DNA of 64,000 nt from Paraburkholderia unamae (GCF_003268775.1 NZ_QLSU01000010.1:62001-126000), one strand, 5' to 3'. Positions 52,701 to 61,066 are shown, numbered from the stretch's first letter. Notes: generated from the letters alone by a model not told the origin. Translations and numbers: made by a program.

Positions 52701-53934
52701 CGCTGCCGGCCGCCTTTCGGCGGATTCTACCGACGCAATCAACGGCTCCCAGCTCTATGCAACCAATCAGGCGATCCAGAACTTCAAGCTGCCATACATC
52801 GACGGTAGCGGACAGGGTGACCCCGCGCAGGCAAAGGGCCTGAATTCGGTTGCGCTCGGCTACGGTTCGGTCGCCGATGAAGCGCTGACGGTCTCGGTGG
52901 GCAGACCTGATCAGACCCGCCGGATCACGAACGTGGCAGAGGCTCTGGCGGATACCGACGCTGTCAATTTGGGTCAGGTGAGAAGCTTGTTTGGCCTTGA
53001 TACGTCCGATTCGGCTTCCCGAGTGGCCTTGAACGCGGCTGACAGTGCCTCCCTCGACACCGCTTCCGCCAATTCGCGCCGCGCGCTGGCCGCGGCAGCC
53101 CCGGGCAGTGCGACCGGCGCGTCGGCTACAGACGCCACGACTGATGCACTCGCCCTGCACTACGATTCGTCGTCACACGCCTCGGTCACGTTGAGCAGCA
53201 CGAGCGGCGGCAACGTTCAGCTGACGGGTCTGCAAAACGCGTCGCTCGCCGATGGCAGCACCGACGCCGTGACCGGCCAGCAACTCTTCGCAACCAACCA
53301 GCAACTCGACAACCTGAACCAGGCCGTGCAGAACATCAGCACCACGGGCTCGTTCGCCGTCGCCACGAACACCACGAGCGGCGCGGCAGCCGCGACGGGT
53401 ACGCAGTCAATCGCCGTGGGCGGCGGCGCCGTGGCAACGGGCAACAGCGCGACCGCGATCGGCGACAAGGCCAGCGCATCGGCGGACAATTCGGTCGCCG
53501 TCGGCGCGAATTCGATCGCGAATCGCGCCAACGCCGTGTCGGTCGGCGCCGAGGGCGCCGAGCGCCAGATCGTCAACGTGGCGGCAGGCACGTCGGGCAC
53601 CGACGCCGTGAACCTGAACCAGTTGAACAACGCTATCACCCAGCAATCGAATGCGTTCAACCAGCAGATCACGGGGCTTCAGAACTCGATCAACACCGTC
53701 TCGAAGAACGCGTATGCCGGCGTGGCCGCGGCAATGGCCATGCCGAACCTCACGCCTTCAGGTCCTGGACGTACCGTAGTGGCGGCCGGCGGTGGCTACT
53801 ACATGGGTGGCAGCGCCGCAGCGGTGGGCGTGACATACCGATCGGTCAACATGCACTGGCTTGTGAACGGCGGCGTTTCGGTCACAAGCACGGGCAACAC
53901 AGCCGCACGCGCTCAGGTCGGATACGAATTCTGA
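49765..53934 (+). CDS. Trimeric autotransporter adhesin (YadA-like)
   Basis: A 1389-residue surface adhesin (type Vc secretion). The N-terminus MNKTYRSVWNESTGVWTAAQ is an extended signal peptide region, followed by a hydrophobic signal (about 37-60, ending QARAQF). Then come several YadA head regions built from AxAxG-type 14-residue repeats (about 75-200, 465-690, 755-960, 1215-1260). They alternate with neck motifs of the form DAVNGSQLYATN and coiled stalk segments. The C-terminal anchor (about 1310-1389) contains GVAAAMAMPNL and ends VGYEF, the trimeric beta-barrel. A 186-base unit encoding 62 residues is tandemly repeated at 50656-51091. It splits the purine cluster and has an A+T-rich leader. 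Confidence 0.93.
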   Translation: MNKTYRSVWNESTGVWTAAQENARGRSKSASTKTGAVVSVAMSAAVAALALSASMQARAQFAGGGGVLGPANKGDGVSIGYLTNAVNGYSIGSWVTTTGNWSIGFGHAVTVTGQSNIGIGTDVLVIGTDAIALGNAANAYGSIGSTALGSHSLSSNSYATALGDYAQATGLSATALGYNARASTTNSVALGANSLTGSATRISGDTIGGNYYMYAGTAPVGVVSVGSAGAERQIMNVAAGRVASNSTDAVNGSQLYATNQALTDLAGKSTNAVLYDSPSQTSVTLGGVGSRNPVALRNVANGALTASSLDAVNGSQLYATNERITSLDGKLQDAVLYDSSSHNSVTLGGSGSTKSVALHNVANGALTASSLDAVNGSQLYATNERITSLDGKLQDAVLYDSSSHNSVTLGGSGSTKSVALHNVANGALTASSLDAVNGSQLYDAMQQAGGKGTHYVGINSLPDQGNYNGEGAIGDSAIAIGANATASGYHALAIGTGATTTAATGTAIGHNTLATEASVALGASSSATTWRDVAIGPGSTATGGSSIAIGSLTTAAGYHAMALGGGAVAQDSYGIALGDTAVAAGRASAAFGPAAAALGGNDVAIGFQSTSSGAAAIAIGTGAQAGEGSATAVGANAFAASANALALGAGATASQSYAVALGSDSTTAAAVGTSGTTIRGVPYDFAGTNPASTVSVGSVGNERTITNVAAGRLNEDSTDAVNGSQLNATNESIDAINETGTKYFHANSTLDDSNASGTDAIAIGPLAVASGDQSIAQGMSATAAGEGAIALGTASRAGINAGPYNAVAMAVGSGSTAYGEGDLALGSGATAGYASTSSSSYLPGGVAIGMNASATGGNAIAVGLNATSTGGAAIAIGNGSKTPGSSSLALGALSAANATQSVVLGAAATANGDLSTAIGFGALANNAKDVALGSGSTTDAAVGTPDTTIRGVSYDFAGANPSSTVSIGSVGNERTITNVAAGRLSADSTDAINGSQLYATNQAIQNFKLPYIDGSGQGDPAQAKGLNSVALGYGSVADEALTVSVGRPDQTRRITNVAEALADTDAVNLGQVRSLFGLDTSDSASRVALNAADSASLDTASANSRRALAAAAPGSATGASATDATTDALALHYDSSSHASVTLSSTSGGNVQLTGLQNASLADGSTDAVTGQQLFATNQQLDNLNQAVQNISTTGSFAVATNTTSGAAAATGTQSIAVGGGAVATGNSATAIGDKASASADNSVAVGANSIANRANAVSVGAEGAERQIVNVAAGTSGTDAVNLNQLNNAITQQSNAFNQQITGLQNSINTVSKNAYAGVAAAMAMPNLTPSGPGRTVVAAGGGYYMGGSAAAVGVTYRSVNMHWLVNGGVSVTSTGNTAARAQVGYEF
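50656..51091 (+). repeat. 186-bp tandem repeats inside the adhesin gene
   Basis: Copies start at 50656, 50842 and 51028 (the last partial), period 186 bases = 62 codons, almost identical in DNA. Each encodes NVANGALTASSLDAVNGSQL, a stalk segment ITSLDGKLQDAVLYD and a short beta stretch SVTLGGSGSTKS. In-frame length means copy number can change without breaking the gene. Confidence 0.9.
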
Positions 53935-53980
53935 CCACGATTGCCCAGACACTGCGCTAATGCGCTGCGCCACATGTGCG

Positions 53981-54009
53981 AAAGCCACGGCCAAGGCCGT
54001 GGCTTTCTT
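53981..54009. terminator. Bidirectional terminator between adhesin and allA
   Basis: AAAGCCACGGCC (53981-53992) pairs perfectly with GGCCGTGGCTTT (53995-54006), then CTTT. It serves the adhesin gene and the converging allantoin operon. Confidence 0.85.
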
Positions 54010-54038
54010 TCGTTGTGCCGCTGTGTCACATCAGAACA

Positions 54039-54563
54039 TCACGGCATTGCGGCCTTCATCGCCTCTTGCGTCAACCAGAGCGACTCCGGCAAATCCTGCT
54101 CGTTGAGATTGAGCCCTTCGCCACCGCGATCGACGACGATGAAGTCGCTCACCTCATCCAGCGCGATCAACGGATGATGCCAAACGCCTTTGGCGTAATT
54201 CACGCCCTGCCAGCCACGCGAAACGAACGCGCGAATCTTCGTGACATCCAGATCGCCCGCGGGCGCGACCACCACGAGATACGGCTTGTCGTTGAGCGGC
54301 ACAAACGCCTGGCTGCCGAGCGGATGCCGTTCGAGCATCCTGACCTCGAACGGCAACTCGCGAGGCTGCCCGCGAAAGAGGTTCACGAGCGTGCGCCCGC
54401 CCTCGTCCGTCACATCCACTTTCGCGAGATCGTGATAGCGGATCGTCGTGCCGAGGTTGATCGGAATCTGCTTCGCACCCGCAAGCTCGATCACGTCGCC
54501 GAACGCCGCGAACGCCTCGCGCGTGAGCGGTTCGATGGTGAGCGTAGTCCTGGTTTCACTCAT
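54039..54563 (-). CDS. allA: Ureidoglycolate lyase
   Basis: A 174-residue cupin-type enzyme that splits ureidoglycolate into glyoxylate and urea. It has the family start LTREAFAAFGDVIE, the VNLFRGQPRELPFEVRMLERHPLGSQAF region (key ERHP.GSQ), and WHHPLIAL with SDFIVVDRGG, all well conserved in AllA. Length is normal. It is the last gene of the allantoin operon, 18 bases after alc. Confidence 0.93.
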   Translation of the reverse strand: MSETRTTLTIEPLTREAFAAFGDVIELAGAKQIPINLGTTIRYHDLAKVDVTDEGGRTLVNLFRGQPRELPFEVRMLERHPLGSQAFVPLNDKPYLVVVAPAGDLDVTKIRAFVSRGWQGVNYAKGVWHHPLIALDEVSDFIVVDRGGEGLNLNEQDLPESLWLTQEAMKAAMP

Positions 54564-54581
54564 GATGGCCTCGTCAGCGAA

Positions 54582-55592
54582 TCACGCAAGCGTGCCCCAC
54601 AGGCGCACGCGCGACACGCCGCCGTCCGGGAAAATATTGAAGCGCACGTGCGTCACGGGCCCGAGCGCCGCGAGTTCGCTTTCGTAGTAGTGCTGCTTGT
54701 CCATCTCCAGCTTCTGCTCGCCGAGCAGGACCGGCCAGAACATCGCCTGGGTCACGAGCGAGCTGTCCGTGCCACCCGTCACGCGCGCGGCCTGGAACGA
54801 GCAGCGATCGGGATAGTTGCCCTTGAAGTGCGCCGTGTCCACCTCGATCTTCTTGATGATGCCCGGCTGCGCGAGCGCGATGATCGCCCAGTCGTTGCCC
54901 GGTTCGCGGCGGCGGCGCGTTTCCCAGCCGTCGCCCATGTTCACGCCACGGCCCGGCATGAGCAGCGTCGACGCCATGCCAAAGTGCTGGTTGTTCGCGC
55001 CCACGAGGTACGCGCCGTTTTCCATCGCCGCAAGATCGAAGAGTTCGGCGCGGCTCGCGCCCGCCCAGTCCACTTGCGGCTGGCCATACACGCGCAGACG
55101 TGCAATGCCGCCATCCGGATAGATATTCACGCGCAGGTGCGTGTACGGCTTGTCGCTCGAGACTTCCACGTAGTGGTGGCTGTTGCCGTTCAGCGAGGTG
55201 GAGGGAACGATTTCCGTCCATTGCGTCGAGGCACCGGGCACGCCGTCGGCAACATACGCGCCTTCCACCGAAGCCGCCGGCGGATAGTTGCCCGTGAAGT
55301 GGCTCGTATCGAGGTCGAGCCCCTTGATCACGCCGGGACGCGCGAGCTTCACGATGCACCAGTCGTAGCCGGTCGTGCGCTTGCGGCGCGTTTCCCAGCC
55401 GTCCATCCACTTGCCGTGTTCGTCGTACTTGCCCGGAATGAAGACGGCCGGCTCCGGATTGAGCATGCGCTCCTTCGGCGCGAAGAAGTCGTCGCTCGCC
55501 TCGAGCGCCTGTGCGCCCAGTCGCGGATCCGCGAGATTCACAAAGCGGCGCGTGAAGTCAGGTGCGTTGGGGTCGAGAGTCGGGAGTGCCAT
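54582..55592 (-). CDS. alc: Allantoicase
   Basis: A 336-residue enzyme hydrolysing allantoate to ureidoglycolate and urea. Two homologous jelly-roll domains are visible: MDGWETRRKRTTGYDWCIVKLARPGVIKGLDLDTSHFTGNYPP and MGDGWETRRRREPGNDWAIIALAQPGIIKKIEVDTAHFKGNYPD, abbreviated to the shared core GWETRR...DW.I..LA.PG.I...DT.HF.GNYP. FFAPKERMLNP is also typical. It lies between uraD and allA on the same strand. Confidence 0.95.
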   Translation of the reverse strand: MALPTLDPNAPDFTRRFVNLADPRLGAQALEASDDFFAPKERMLNPEPAVFIPGKYDEHGKWMDGWETRRKRTTGYDWCIVKLARPGVIKGLDLDTSHFTGNYPPAASVEGAYVADGVPGASTQWTEIVPSTSLNGNSHHYVEVSSDKPYTHLRVNIYPDGGIARLRVYGQPQVDWAGASRAELFDLAAMENGAYLVGANNQHFGMASTLLMPGRGVNMGDGWETRRRREPGNDWAIIALAQPGIIKKIEVDTAHFKGNYPDRCSFQAARVTGGTDSSLVTQAMFWPVLLGEQKLEMDKQHYYESELAALGPVTHVRFNIFPDGGVSRVRLWGTLA

Positions 55593-55671
55593 CGTTGTCT
55601 TCCTTCGTGTCTTTTCTATGGATCAAAACGGCGCGGCGCCCTCTTCGAACCGCCGAGGGCGCATCGTCGGG

Positions 55672-56193
55672 TCACGCATCAATCAGTTCATCCAGCCTGA
55701 AGCGCGCAATACGGTAAATCTGGTCGAGGCTCGCGCGCATCTCGTCGGCGCGACTGTTATTCAAGCGCGCCTCGAAGTTCGCGATGATGCCGTGGCGGTC
55801 GTAGCCGCGCACCGCGAGAATGAATGGGAATCCGAACTTCTCGCGATACGCCCGGTTGAGCGCCTGCAACCGGTCGAACTCTTCCTGCGTGCACTGGTTC
55901 AGGCCCGCACCGCTCTGCTCGCGCGTGGATTCAGCGGTCAGCTCGCCGCGCACGGCGGCCTTGCCCGCGAGTTCCGGGTGCGCGTTGATCAGCGCGAGCT
56001 GCTTCGCTTCGCCCGCGGTTTCCACGGCCTTCGACATGGTGTGATGCAGCGTGTCGATGCTCGCGAACGGACGCTGCAACGCTGCCGCTTCGGCCACCCA
56101 GGGCGAGTGCTCGAAGATGCCCGAGAGCGCCGCCACGAAGGCGTCGGCCGAGGCTTGATTCAACTGTTCGAGGGTGTAGTGCATTGCCTTCAT
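55672..56193 (-). CDS. uraD: OHCU decarboxylase
   Basis: A 173-residue all-helical enzyme that decarboxylates 2-oxo-4-hydroxy-4-carboxy-5-ureidoimidazoline to S-allantoin. It shows FEHSPWVAEAA, the catalytic His region DTLHHTMSKAV, HPELAGKAA, the SREQSGAGLNQ segment and FGFPFILAVRGYDR, all diagnostic. Its start overlaps the puuE stop by 4 bases (ATGA), so the pair is translationally coupled, and this start is preferred to a long Arg-rich extension upstream. Confidence 0.95.
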   Translation of the reverse strand: MKAMHYTLEQLNQASADAFVAALSGIFEHSPWVAEAAALQRPFASIDTLHHTMSKAVETAGEAKQLALINAHPELAGKAAVRGELTAESTREQSGAGLNQCTQEEFDRLQALNRAYREKFGFPFILAVRGYDRHGIIANFEARLNNSRADEMRASLDQIYRIARFRLDELIDA

Positions 56194-57149
56194 GCGGCGG
56201 CCCCGCGGTGGTCGTTCTGTTGCGGTTGATAGGGATGGTGCTCGCGCCAGTGGCGCGCGATGTCCACGCGGCGCGTGACCCACACGCGCTCGTGCTTTTC
56301 GATGTGGTCGAGAAAACGTTGCAGCGCGCGAATGCGGCCGGGGCGGCCGAGCAGGCGGCAATGCATGCCGATCGACAGCATCTTCGGCGCTTCGTCCCCT
56401 TCTTCGTAGAGCACGTCGAACGCGTCGCGCAGGTACGTGAAGAAGTGATCCGCCGTATTGAATCCTTGCGGCGTGGCGAAGCGCATGTCGTTGGTGTCGA
56501 GCGTGTACGGCACGATCAGTTGCGGCACGGTCTTGCCGCCCGTGACCGCCACGTCCATCCAGAACGGCAGGTCGTCGCCATAGTAGTCGGAGTCGTAGAG
56601 GAAGCCGCCATATTCGGCAACCAGCCTGTGCGTGTTCGGACTGTCGCGTCCCGTGTACCAGCCGAGCGGACGCACGCCCGTCACGCGCTCGATCGCTTCC
56701 ATGCCGAGCTTCATGTGCTCGGCTTCCAGCGCCGGCGAGGCGTCCTGATAATGAATCCAGCGATAGCCGTGGCATGCAATCTCATGCCCCAGTTCGACGA
56801 ACGCGCGCGCCACTTCGGGATGGCGCTCGATCGCCATGCCCACGCCGAACACGGTGAGCGGCAGGCCGCGCTTCTCGAACTCGCGCAGGATGCGCCACAC
56901 GCCCGCGCGCGAGCCGTACTCGTAGATCGATTCCATGCTCATGTGACGCGCGGGGTAAGCGGCGGCGCCGACGATCTCGGAGAGGAACTGTTCGGAGGCG
57001 GGGTCGCCGTGCAGCACGCAGTTCTCGCCGCCCTCTTCGTAGTTGAGCACGAACTGCACCGCGACGCGCGCCTGACCGGGCCAGTTGGCCTGCACCGGAT
57101 GCCGGCCATAACCGATCAGATCGCGGGGATATTGGGGATCGAGTGGCAT
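56190..57149 (-). CDS. puuE: PuuE-type allantoinase (polysaccharide-deacetylase fold)
   Basis: A 319-residue metal-independent allantoinase. YPRDLIGYGRHP at the start, VQFVLNYEEGGENCVLHGD, SIYEYGSRAGVWRIL, the ELGHEIACHGYRWIHYQD motif (about 116-133) and GWYTGRDSPNTHRLV are characteristic of PuuE rather than of classic amidohydrolase allantoinases. It hydrolyses allantoin to allantoate. Its stop overlaps uraD. The ATG at 57149 gives the family start; 40 extra in-frame codons upstream look non-coding. Confidence 0.94.
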   Translation of the reverse strand: MPLDPQYPRDLIGYGRHPVQANWPGQARVAVQFVLNYEEGGENCVLHGDPASEQFLSEIVGAAAYPARHMSMESIYEYGSRAGVWRILREFEKRGLPLTVFGVGMAIERHPEVARAFVELGHEIACHGYRWIHYQDASPALEAEHMKLGMEAIERVTGVRPLGWYTGRDSPNTHRLVAEYGGFLYDSDYYGDDLPFWMDVAVTGGKTVPQLIVPYTLDTNDMRFATPQGFNTADHFFTYLRDAFDVLYEEGDEAPKMLSIGMHCRLLGRPGRIRALQRFLDHIEKHERVWVTRRVDIARHWREHHPYQPQQNDHRGAAA

Positions 57150-57395
57150 GCTGGTCGAATCAATCGAATAGAGAGGATGAAACGAAGTGTCCGCAAACGG
57201 CGAGGCACGTTGAAATGCCCGCCGGCCCTGCGTGGCAGGGCCTGGCGGGAGGCCCGCGCAACCTGACATCAGGACCGGACCAGTGTAGCGAAATCACTCT
57301 TACGCGCCCATACGCACACTCAGATAGTACGGGTCAAGCGAGGTGTATGTGAGCCGGCCTGCCTCGCTTGCGCGGGTTTCGCCATTGCCCCGCGT

Positions 57396-58184
57396 TTACC
57401 CGTATCGCAGCGGCCGCACCGGCGGCGGCGTTTCCGTAACGGGCGCAGGGTTGGTCGGGCTGAAACGCGCGAAATCGCCGTCGTAGCGCTTGGCGAGCGG
57501 GCGCGCGAAGTCGCCGCGCTTGGCGGTCGTGAGGCGCAGCGCAACGAGGCCCTCCACCCACTTCACGGCGGCCGTCACGCCGTCCACCACGGGCACGCCC
57601 AACGCCTCCTCCACTTGCGCGCACAGGCTCGTCATTCCCGCGCAGCCCAGCACGATGGCGTCGGCGCCATCTTCGTCGAGCGCGCGGCGGCACTCTTCGA
57701 CGATCGCGCGGCGCGCGGCCGAGCCCGGCTCGTCGAGTTCAAGCACGGCCACGTCGATGGCGCGCACGTTGCGGCAAAAGCGCGACATGCCGTAACGCTC
57801 GGCGAGATGCCAGGCCATGGCGCGAGTGCGCGAGAGTGTCGTCACGACCGAGAAGCCGGGCGCGAGCACGCTCGCCGCGTGCATCGCCGCTTCGGCGATC
57901 CCTATCACGGGACCGCGAGCCAGCTCGCGCGCCGCATAGAGACCGGGGTCGCCAAAACAGGCGATGACATAGCCATCGAAGCCTTCGCGCTCGCCGGCCT
58001 CCACTTCGGCGAGCAGACCCGGCGTCGCAAGCGCTTCGTCGTAATAGCCTTCGATCGAGGGCGGCCCCATCGTCGGGCTCACCGCCACGACTTCCGTGCC
58101 CGGCGCGATCACGGCGCGCGCGCACTGCTCCATTGCGGCGGTCATGCGCTGCGTGGTGTTCGGGTTGATCAGTTTGATACGCAT
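57396..58184 (-). CDS. Allantoin/hydantoin racemase (Asp/Glu racemase superfamily)
   Basis: A 262-residue enzyme with MRIKLINPNTTQRMT, then GYVIACFGDPGLYA with the first catalytic Cys (about 77) and AIVLGCAGMTSL with the second (about 179), the two-Cys pattern of hydantoin and allantoin racemases. HpxA-type allantoin racemase is the likely role because the neighbours use S-allantoin. Position: 47 bases after the permease gene and before puuE. A hydantoin racemase of another pathway is less likely. Confidence 0.85.
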   Translation of the reverse strand: MRIKLINPNTTQRMTAAMEQCARAVIAPGTEVVAVSPTMGPPSIEGYYDEALATPGLLAEVEAGEREGFDGYVIACFGDPGLYAARELARGPVIGIAEAAMHAASVLAPGFSVVTTLSRTRAMAWHLAERYGMSRFCRNVRAIDVAVLELDEPGSAARRAIVEECRRALDEDGADAIVLGCAGMTSLCAQVEEALGVPVVDGVTAAVKWVEGLVALRLTTAKRGDFARPLAKRYDGDFARFSPTNPAPVTETPPPVRPLRYG

Positions 58185-58231
58185 GTCAATTCCTTCGTTG
58201 ATGCCTGGTTTTGCCTGGTCTTGCCCAACAC

Positions 58232-59746
58232 TCATGCGTTTGCGCGAGCGCGTTCGCCCATCGTGAGCGCGCGATAGAACAATGCGGCGAGCGCTGCACC
58301 GATGAACCACGAGAAGTTGGCCGAGCCACTGAGCGACGGCACCATCACACAGAGGATCGCGATCACGGCAGCCGGCAGCAAGGCCGCCACCGCGCGCCAG
58401 TTGACGCCGTTGCGATACCAGTACGCGCCCTTGGGCGAAACCGAGTAGAGATCGTCCACGGCAAGACGGCCACGCTTCACGAGATAGAAGTCGACGATCA
58501 GGACACCATATAAAGGTCCGATGAAGGCACCAAGCACGTCGAGCGTGTAGTGGATCACGGCCGGATTATTGAAGAGGTTCCACGGCGTGATGAAGATCGA
58601 CGCCACCGCGGCGAGCATGCCGCCCGCACGCCAACTGATCAGGCGCGGCGCGACGTTGGAAAAATCGAATGCCGGTGAGACAAAGTTGGCGACGATGTTG
58701 ATGCCGATGGTCGCGATCGTGAACGTGAGCGCGCCGAGAATCACGGCGGTGGGATGATCGATGCGGCCGACCGTTTCGACCGGGTCAGTAATCAGTTCTC
58801 CGAACACAGGCAGCGTGGCCGACGTGGTGATGACGGTAACGAGCGAGAACGCGAGGAAGTTGACCGGCAAGCCCCAGAAGTTGCCCTTGTGCACGCTCTT
58901 GAGCGACTTGCCGTAACGCGAGAAGTCGCCGAAATTGAGCATCGGCCCCGAGAAGTACGACACCACGAGCGAGATCGCCGTGATCATCACGGGAATCACT
59001 TCCGTGCCGTGATACTTCACGCCGCCGAGATTCAGCCCGATGTTGTGCCAGCCCGCGCGGTACACCATATAGCCCGCGAGTGCGAACATGACGACATAAA
59101 CGGCTGGGCCGGCGAAGTCGATGAACTTCTTGATGGTTTCCATGCCGTTCCAGAACACGAGCGCTTGCAGCACCCACAGCGTCATGAACCCGGCCCAGCC
59201 GATTGCGGACAGTCCGAGCAGACCGTGTTTGTGCACATCGGCGTATGGCATGAGTTGCGGGACGAACTTGAGCACGACGATCACGAGCGCGCTCGACGCG
59301 AGATACGTCTGGATGCCGTACCACGCAACGGCGATGAGACCGCGGATCACAGCCGGAACATTCGCGCCGAGCACGCCGAAGGTGCCGCGGCATGCAACCG
59401 GATACGGCACGCCATGCCGCTGGCTCGGCCGCGCGATCAGATTGCAGAGCACGTTGACGATGGAGATGCCGACGATCAGCGCAACGAGCACCTGCCAGCT
59501 CGTGAGGCCAAGCGCGAAAAGACTGCCCGCGAACACATAGCCGCCCACGCTGTGCACGTCGGACATCCAGAACGCGAAGATGTTGTACGCGCCCCAGGTC
59601 TGCTCCTTGAGCGGTGCGAGATCGTGGTTGTAGAGCCGCTCGCTGTAGCCGGCAGGCAAGCGCAGGGTTTCTGCGCTCTCGCTGCTTTCGCCGGATTCGA
59701 AGTTGGGCACTGCCGGACTGCCAGGTGACGCGCTGAACTGAGCCAT
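58232..59746 (-). CDS. NCS1-family permease, probable allantoin/purine transporter
   Basis: A 504-residue transporter with about 12 hydrophobic segments. LAPLKEQTWGAYNIFAFWMSDVHSVGGYVFAG (key W..YNIFAFWMSDVHS) matches the NCS1 TM1 substrate and sodium region; RHGVPYPVACRGTFGVLGANVPA, ISWRAGGM and NPAVIHYTLDVLGAFIGPLYGV are also typical. It heads the allantoin operon, so allantoin is the favoured substrate, but hydantoin or a nucleobase cannot be excluded. Confidence 0.9.
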   Translation of the reverse strand: MAQFSASPGSPAVPNFESGESSESAETLRLPAGYSERLYNHDLAPLKEQTWGAYNIFAFWMSDVHSVGGYVFAGSLFALGLTSWQVLVALIVGISIVNVLCNLIARPSQRHGVPYPVACRGTFGVLGANVPAVIRGLIAVAWYGIQTYLASSALVIVVLKFVPQLMPYADVHKHGLLGLSAIGWAGFMTLWVLQALVFWNGMETIKKFIDFAGPAVYVVMFALAGYMVYRAGWHNIGLNLGGVKYHGTEVIPVMITAISLVVSYFSGPMLNFGDFSRYGKSLKSVHKGNFWGLPVNFLAFSLVTVITTSATLPVFGELITDPVETVGRIDHPTAVILGALTFTIATIGINIVANFVSPAFDFSNVAPRLISWRAGGMLAAVASIFITPWNLFNNPAVIHYTLDVLGAFIGPLYGVLIVDFYLVKRGRLAVDDLYSVSPKGAYWYRNGVNWRAVAALLPAAVIAILCVMVPSLSGSANFSWFIGAALAALFYRALTMGERARANA

Positions 59747-60051
59747 GATCCGCTCCTTGGGATGGATACGCCGACGGAAAAAAGACGCCTGAACGCCTCG
59801 AAACGCGTGCGAACCGCCGCTGGACGCGGCCGCCGCGATATCCCCGAATGGTCCGGCCCGAGGCACCCGCCGCTTACCGGTCGCCGCTTTCGCGCGCCCT
59901 GCAACGCCGTGCCTGCTTCAAGCCGTGCGCATGCCCTGCATGCGCCCCACTCCATCCTTTTGAGCCGCGGCGGGCACGTTTCGCCGTGCGCCGCCGCGAT
60001 TGACTGCCATCCTTTGCTGAAATCCGTTTCAGCGCCACCGCAAACTGCGGC
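59747..60051. other. Region between the NCS1 permease gene and the GntR gene
   Basis: About 305 bases with no gene; presumably holds the allantoin operon promoter. No copy of the TTGTCAACAATTT box found upstream of the GntR gene is seen here. Confidence 0.4.
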
Positions 60052-60774
60052 TCAGCGTGCGAGCACCGTCGTCTCGCGTGTGCCGAATACTTCCTGCAAG
60101 TCGACCGATGCGCCGGCCGGCCGGTCGAGCATCCTCAGCTCGACGCCCTGCAAATGCCGCACCATGAGCTCGGCAGCCAGCTTCTCATCTCCGGCTTCGA
60201 GCGCCGCGAGAATCGTCTCGTGGTCGTCGAACGAACAGGGACTGCGCCCCGGCGATTCGTAGAGCGCTGAAATCAGCGTCGAGCGCGCCACGAGCCCGTT
60301 CAGGCAGTCGCAAAGCACGGTATTGCCGGTGAGCGTGGCGAGCGACGTATGGAACTCGCCCGAGAGGCGGATCCACGTCGGGAAGTCGCGGCCCTCGAAG
60401 GCTTTGCGCTCGCGCCGGATCGTCTCGCCGATGCTCTTGAGCCGCCGGTTGCCGTGCTGCGCGCTGCAAATGCGCCCCACCACGGCCAGCTCGATGATCC
60501 GCCGCATCTCGAACACCTCGTGCACTTCCTGGAGCGTCGGGCTGGCGACGAACGCGCCGCGATTGGGCTCCAGGTCCACGAGATGGTCCGTTGCGAGCAG
60601 CGCAAGCGCCTGGCGGATCGGACCGCGCTTCACGCTGAATACTTCGCACAACTGGGCTTCCGTCAATTTCGCGCCGGGCGGCAAGCGGTGCTCGAGGATC
60701 GCGGCGCGAATGCGCGCGGCGATCGCTTCGGGCTTCATGCCGGTTGCTTCGGCGTCGATATCGGTCTTTCGCAT
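60052..60774 (-). CDS. GntR/FadR-subfamily regulator of purine catabolism
   Basis: A 240-residue repressor-type regulator. The winged helix (about 15-80) has IRAAILEHRLPPGAKLTEAQLCEVFSVKRGPIRQAL in part and ends NRGAFVASP. The FCD effector domain (about 90-225) carries RRIIELAVVGRI, LSGEFHTSLATLTGN and the metal-site FDDHETILAALEAGD. ATG 60774 is preceded by a good minus-strand promoter and operator-like repeats. It heads the allantoin gene block on the same strand, so control of that operon and of itself is likely. The effector could be allantoin, urate or glyoxylate; not seen in sequence. Confidence 0.87.
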   Translation of the reverse strand: MRKTDIDAEATGMKPEAIAARIRAAILEHRLPPGAKLTEAQLCEVFSVKRGPIRQALALLATDHLVDLEPNRGAFVASPTLQEVHEVFEMRRIIELAVVGRICSAQHGNRRLKSIGETIRRERKAFEGRDFPTWIRLSGEFHTSLATLTGNTVLCDCLNGLVARSTLISALYESPGRSPCSFDDHETILAALEAGDEKLAAELMVRHLQGVELRMLDRPAGASVDLQEVFGTRETTVLAR

Positions 60775-60796
60775 AGCTCGGGTCTCTATGTTGGGT

Positions 60797-60824
60797 ATCC
60801 TAGGTTGGACATAAATATTGTCAA
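60797..60824 (-). promoter_or_regulatory. Promoter of the GntR gene
   Basis: On the minus strand TTGACA (60824-60819) and TAGGAT (60802-60797) are spaced by 16 bases, a good sigma-70 match. The -35 lies inside the repeat TTGTCAACAATTT, so a bound repressor would block it. Confidence 0.6.
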
Positions 60825-60973
60825 CAATTTTATCGGTGAACCTGGGGAAGATCCCCACGCGCACCCGATTCGCTGCATGCCTTTTTTCGGTGAAAGTCGC
60901 TTTATATCGGGGAATCCGGCACCATAGCGGTGATTCGCCGCCTCGAAATGGGTCCATTTTTTGTCAACAATTT
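60818..60973. promoter_or_regulatory. Pair of identical 13-bp candidate GntR operators
   Basis: TTGTCAACAATTT occurs exactly at 60818-60830 and 60961-60973, in the same orientation and 143 bases apart. The core TTGT-CA-ACAA is palindromic and fits the size of FCD-type GntR operators. They may allow looping for autoregulation. Confidence 0.6.
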
Positions 60974-61044
60974 GGCCGTGAGGCTTTCTTCTGAGTATTT
61001 GCCTGAACCGTGCATGATAGGCTGTTAGTTGCATATGTATCCAC

Positions 61045-61066
61045 TAAAAAAGCGCCCGAAAGCGCT
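61045..61066 (-). terminator. Terminator of the LD-carboxypeptidase gene
   Basis: On the minus strand AGCGC-TTTCGG-GCGCT is followed by TTTTTA, a short stem with a stable loop and U-run just after the ldcA stop. Confidence 0.75.
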
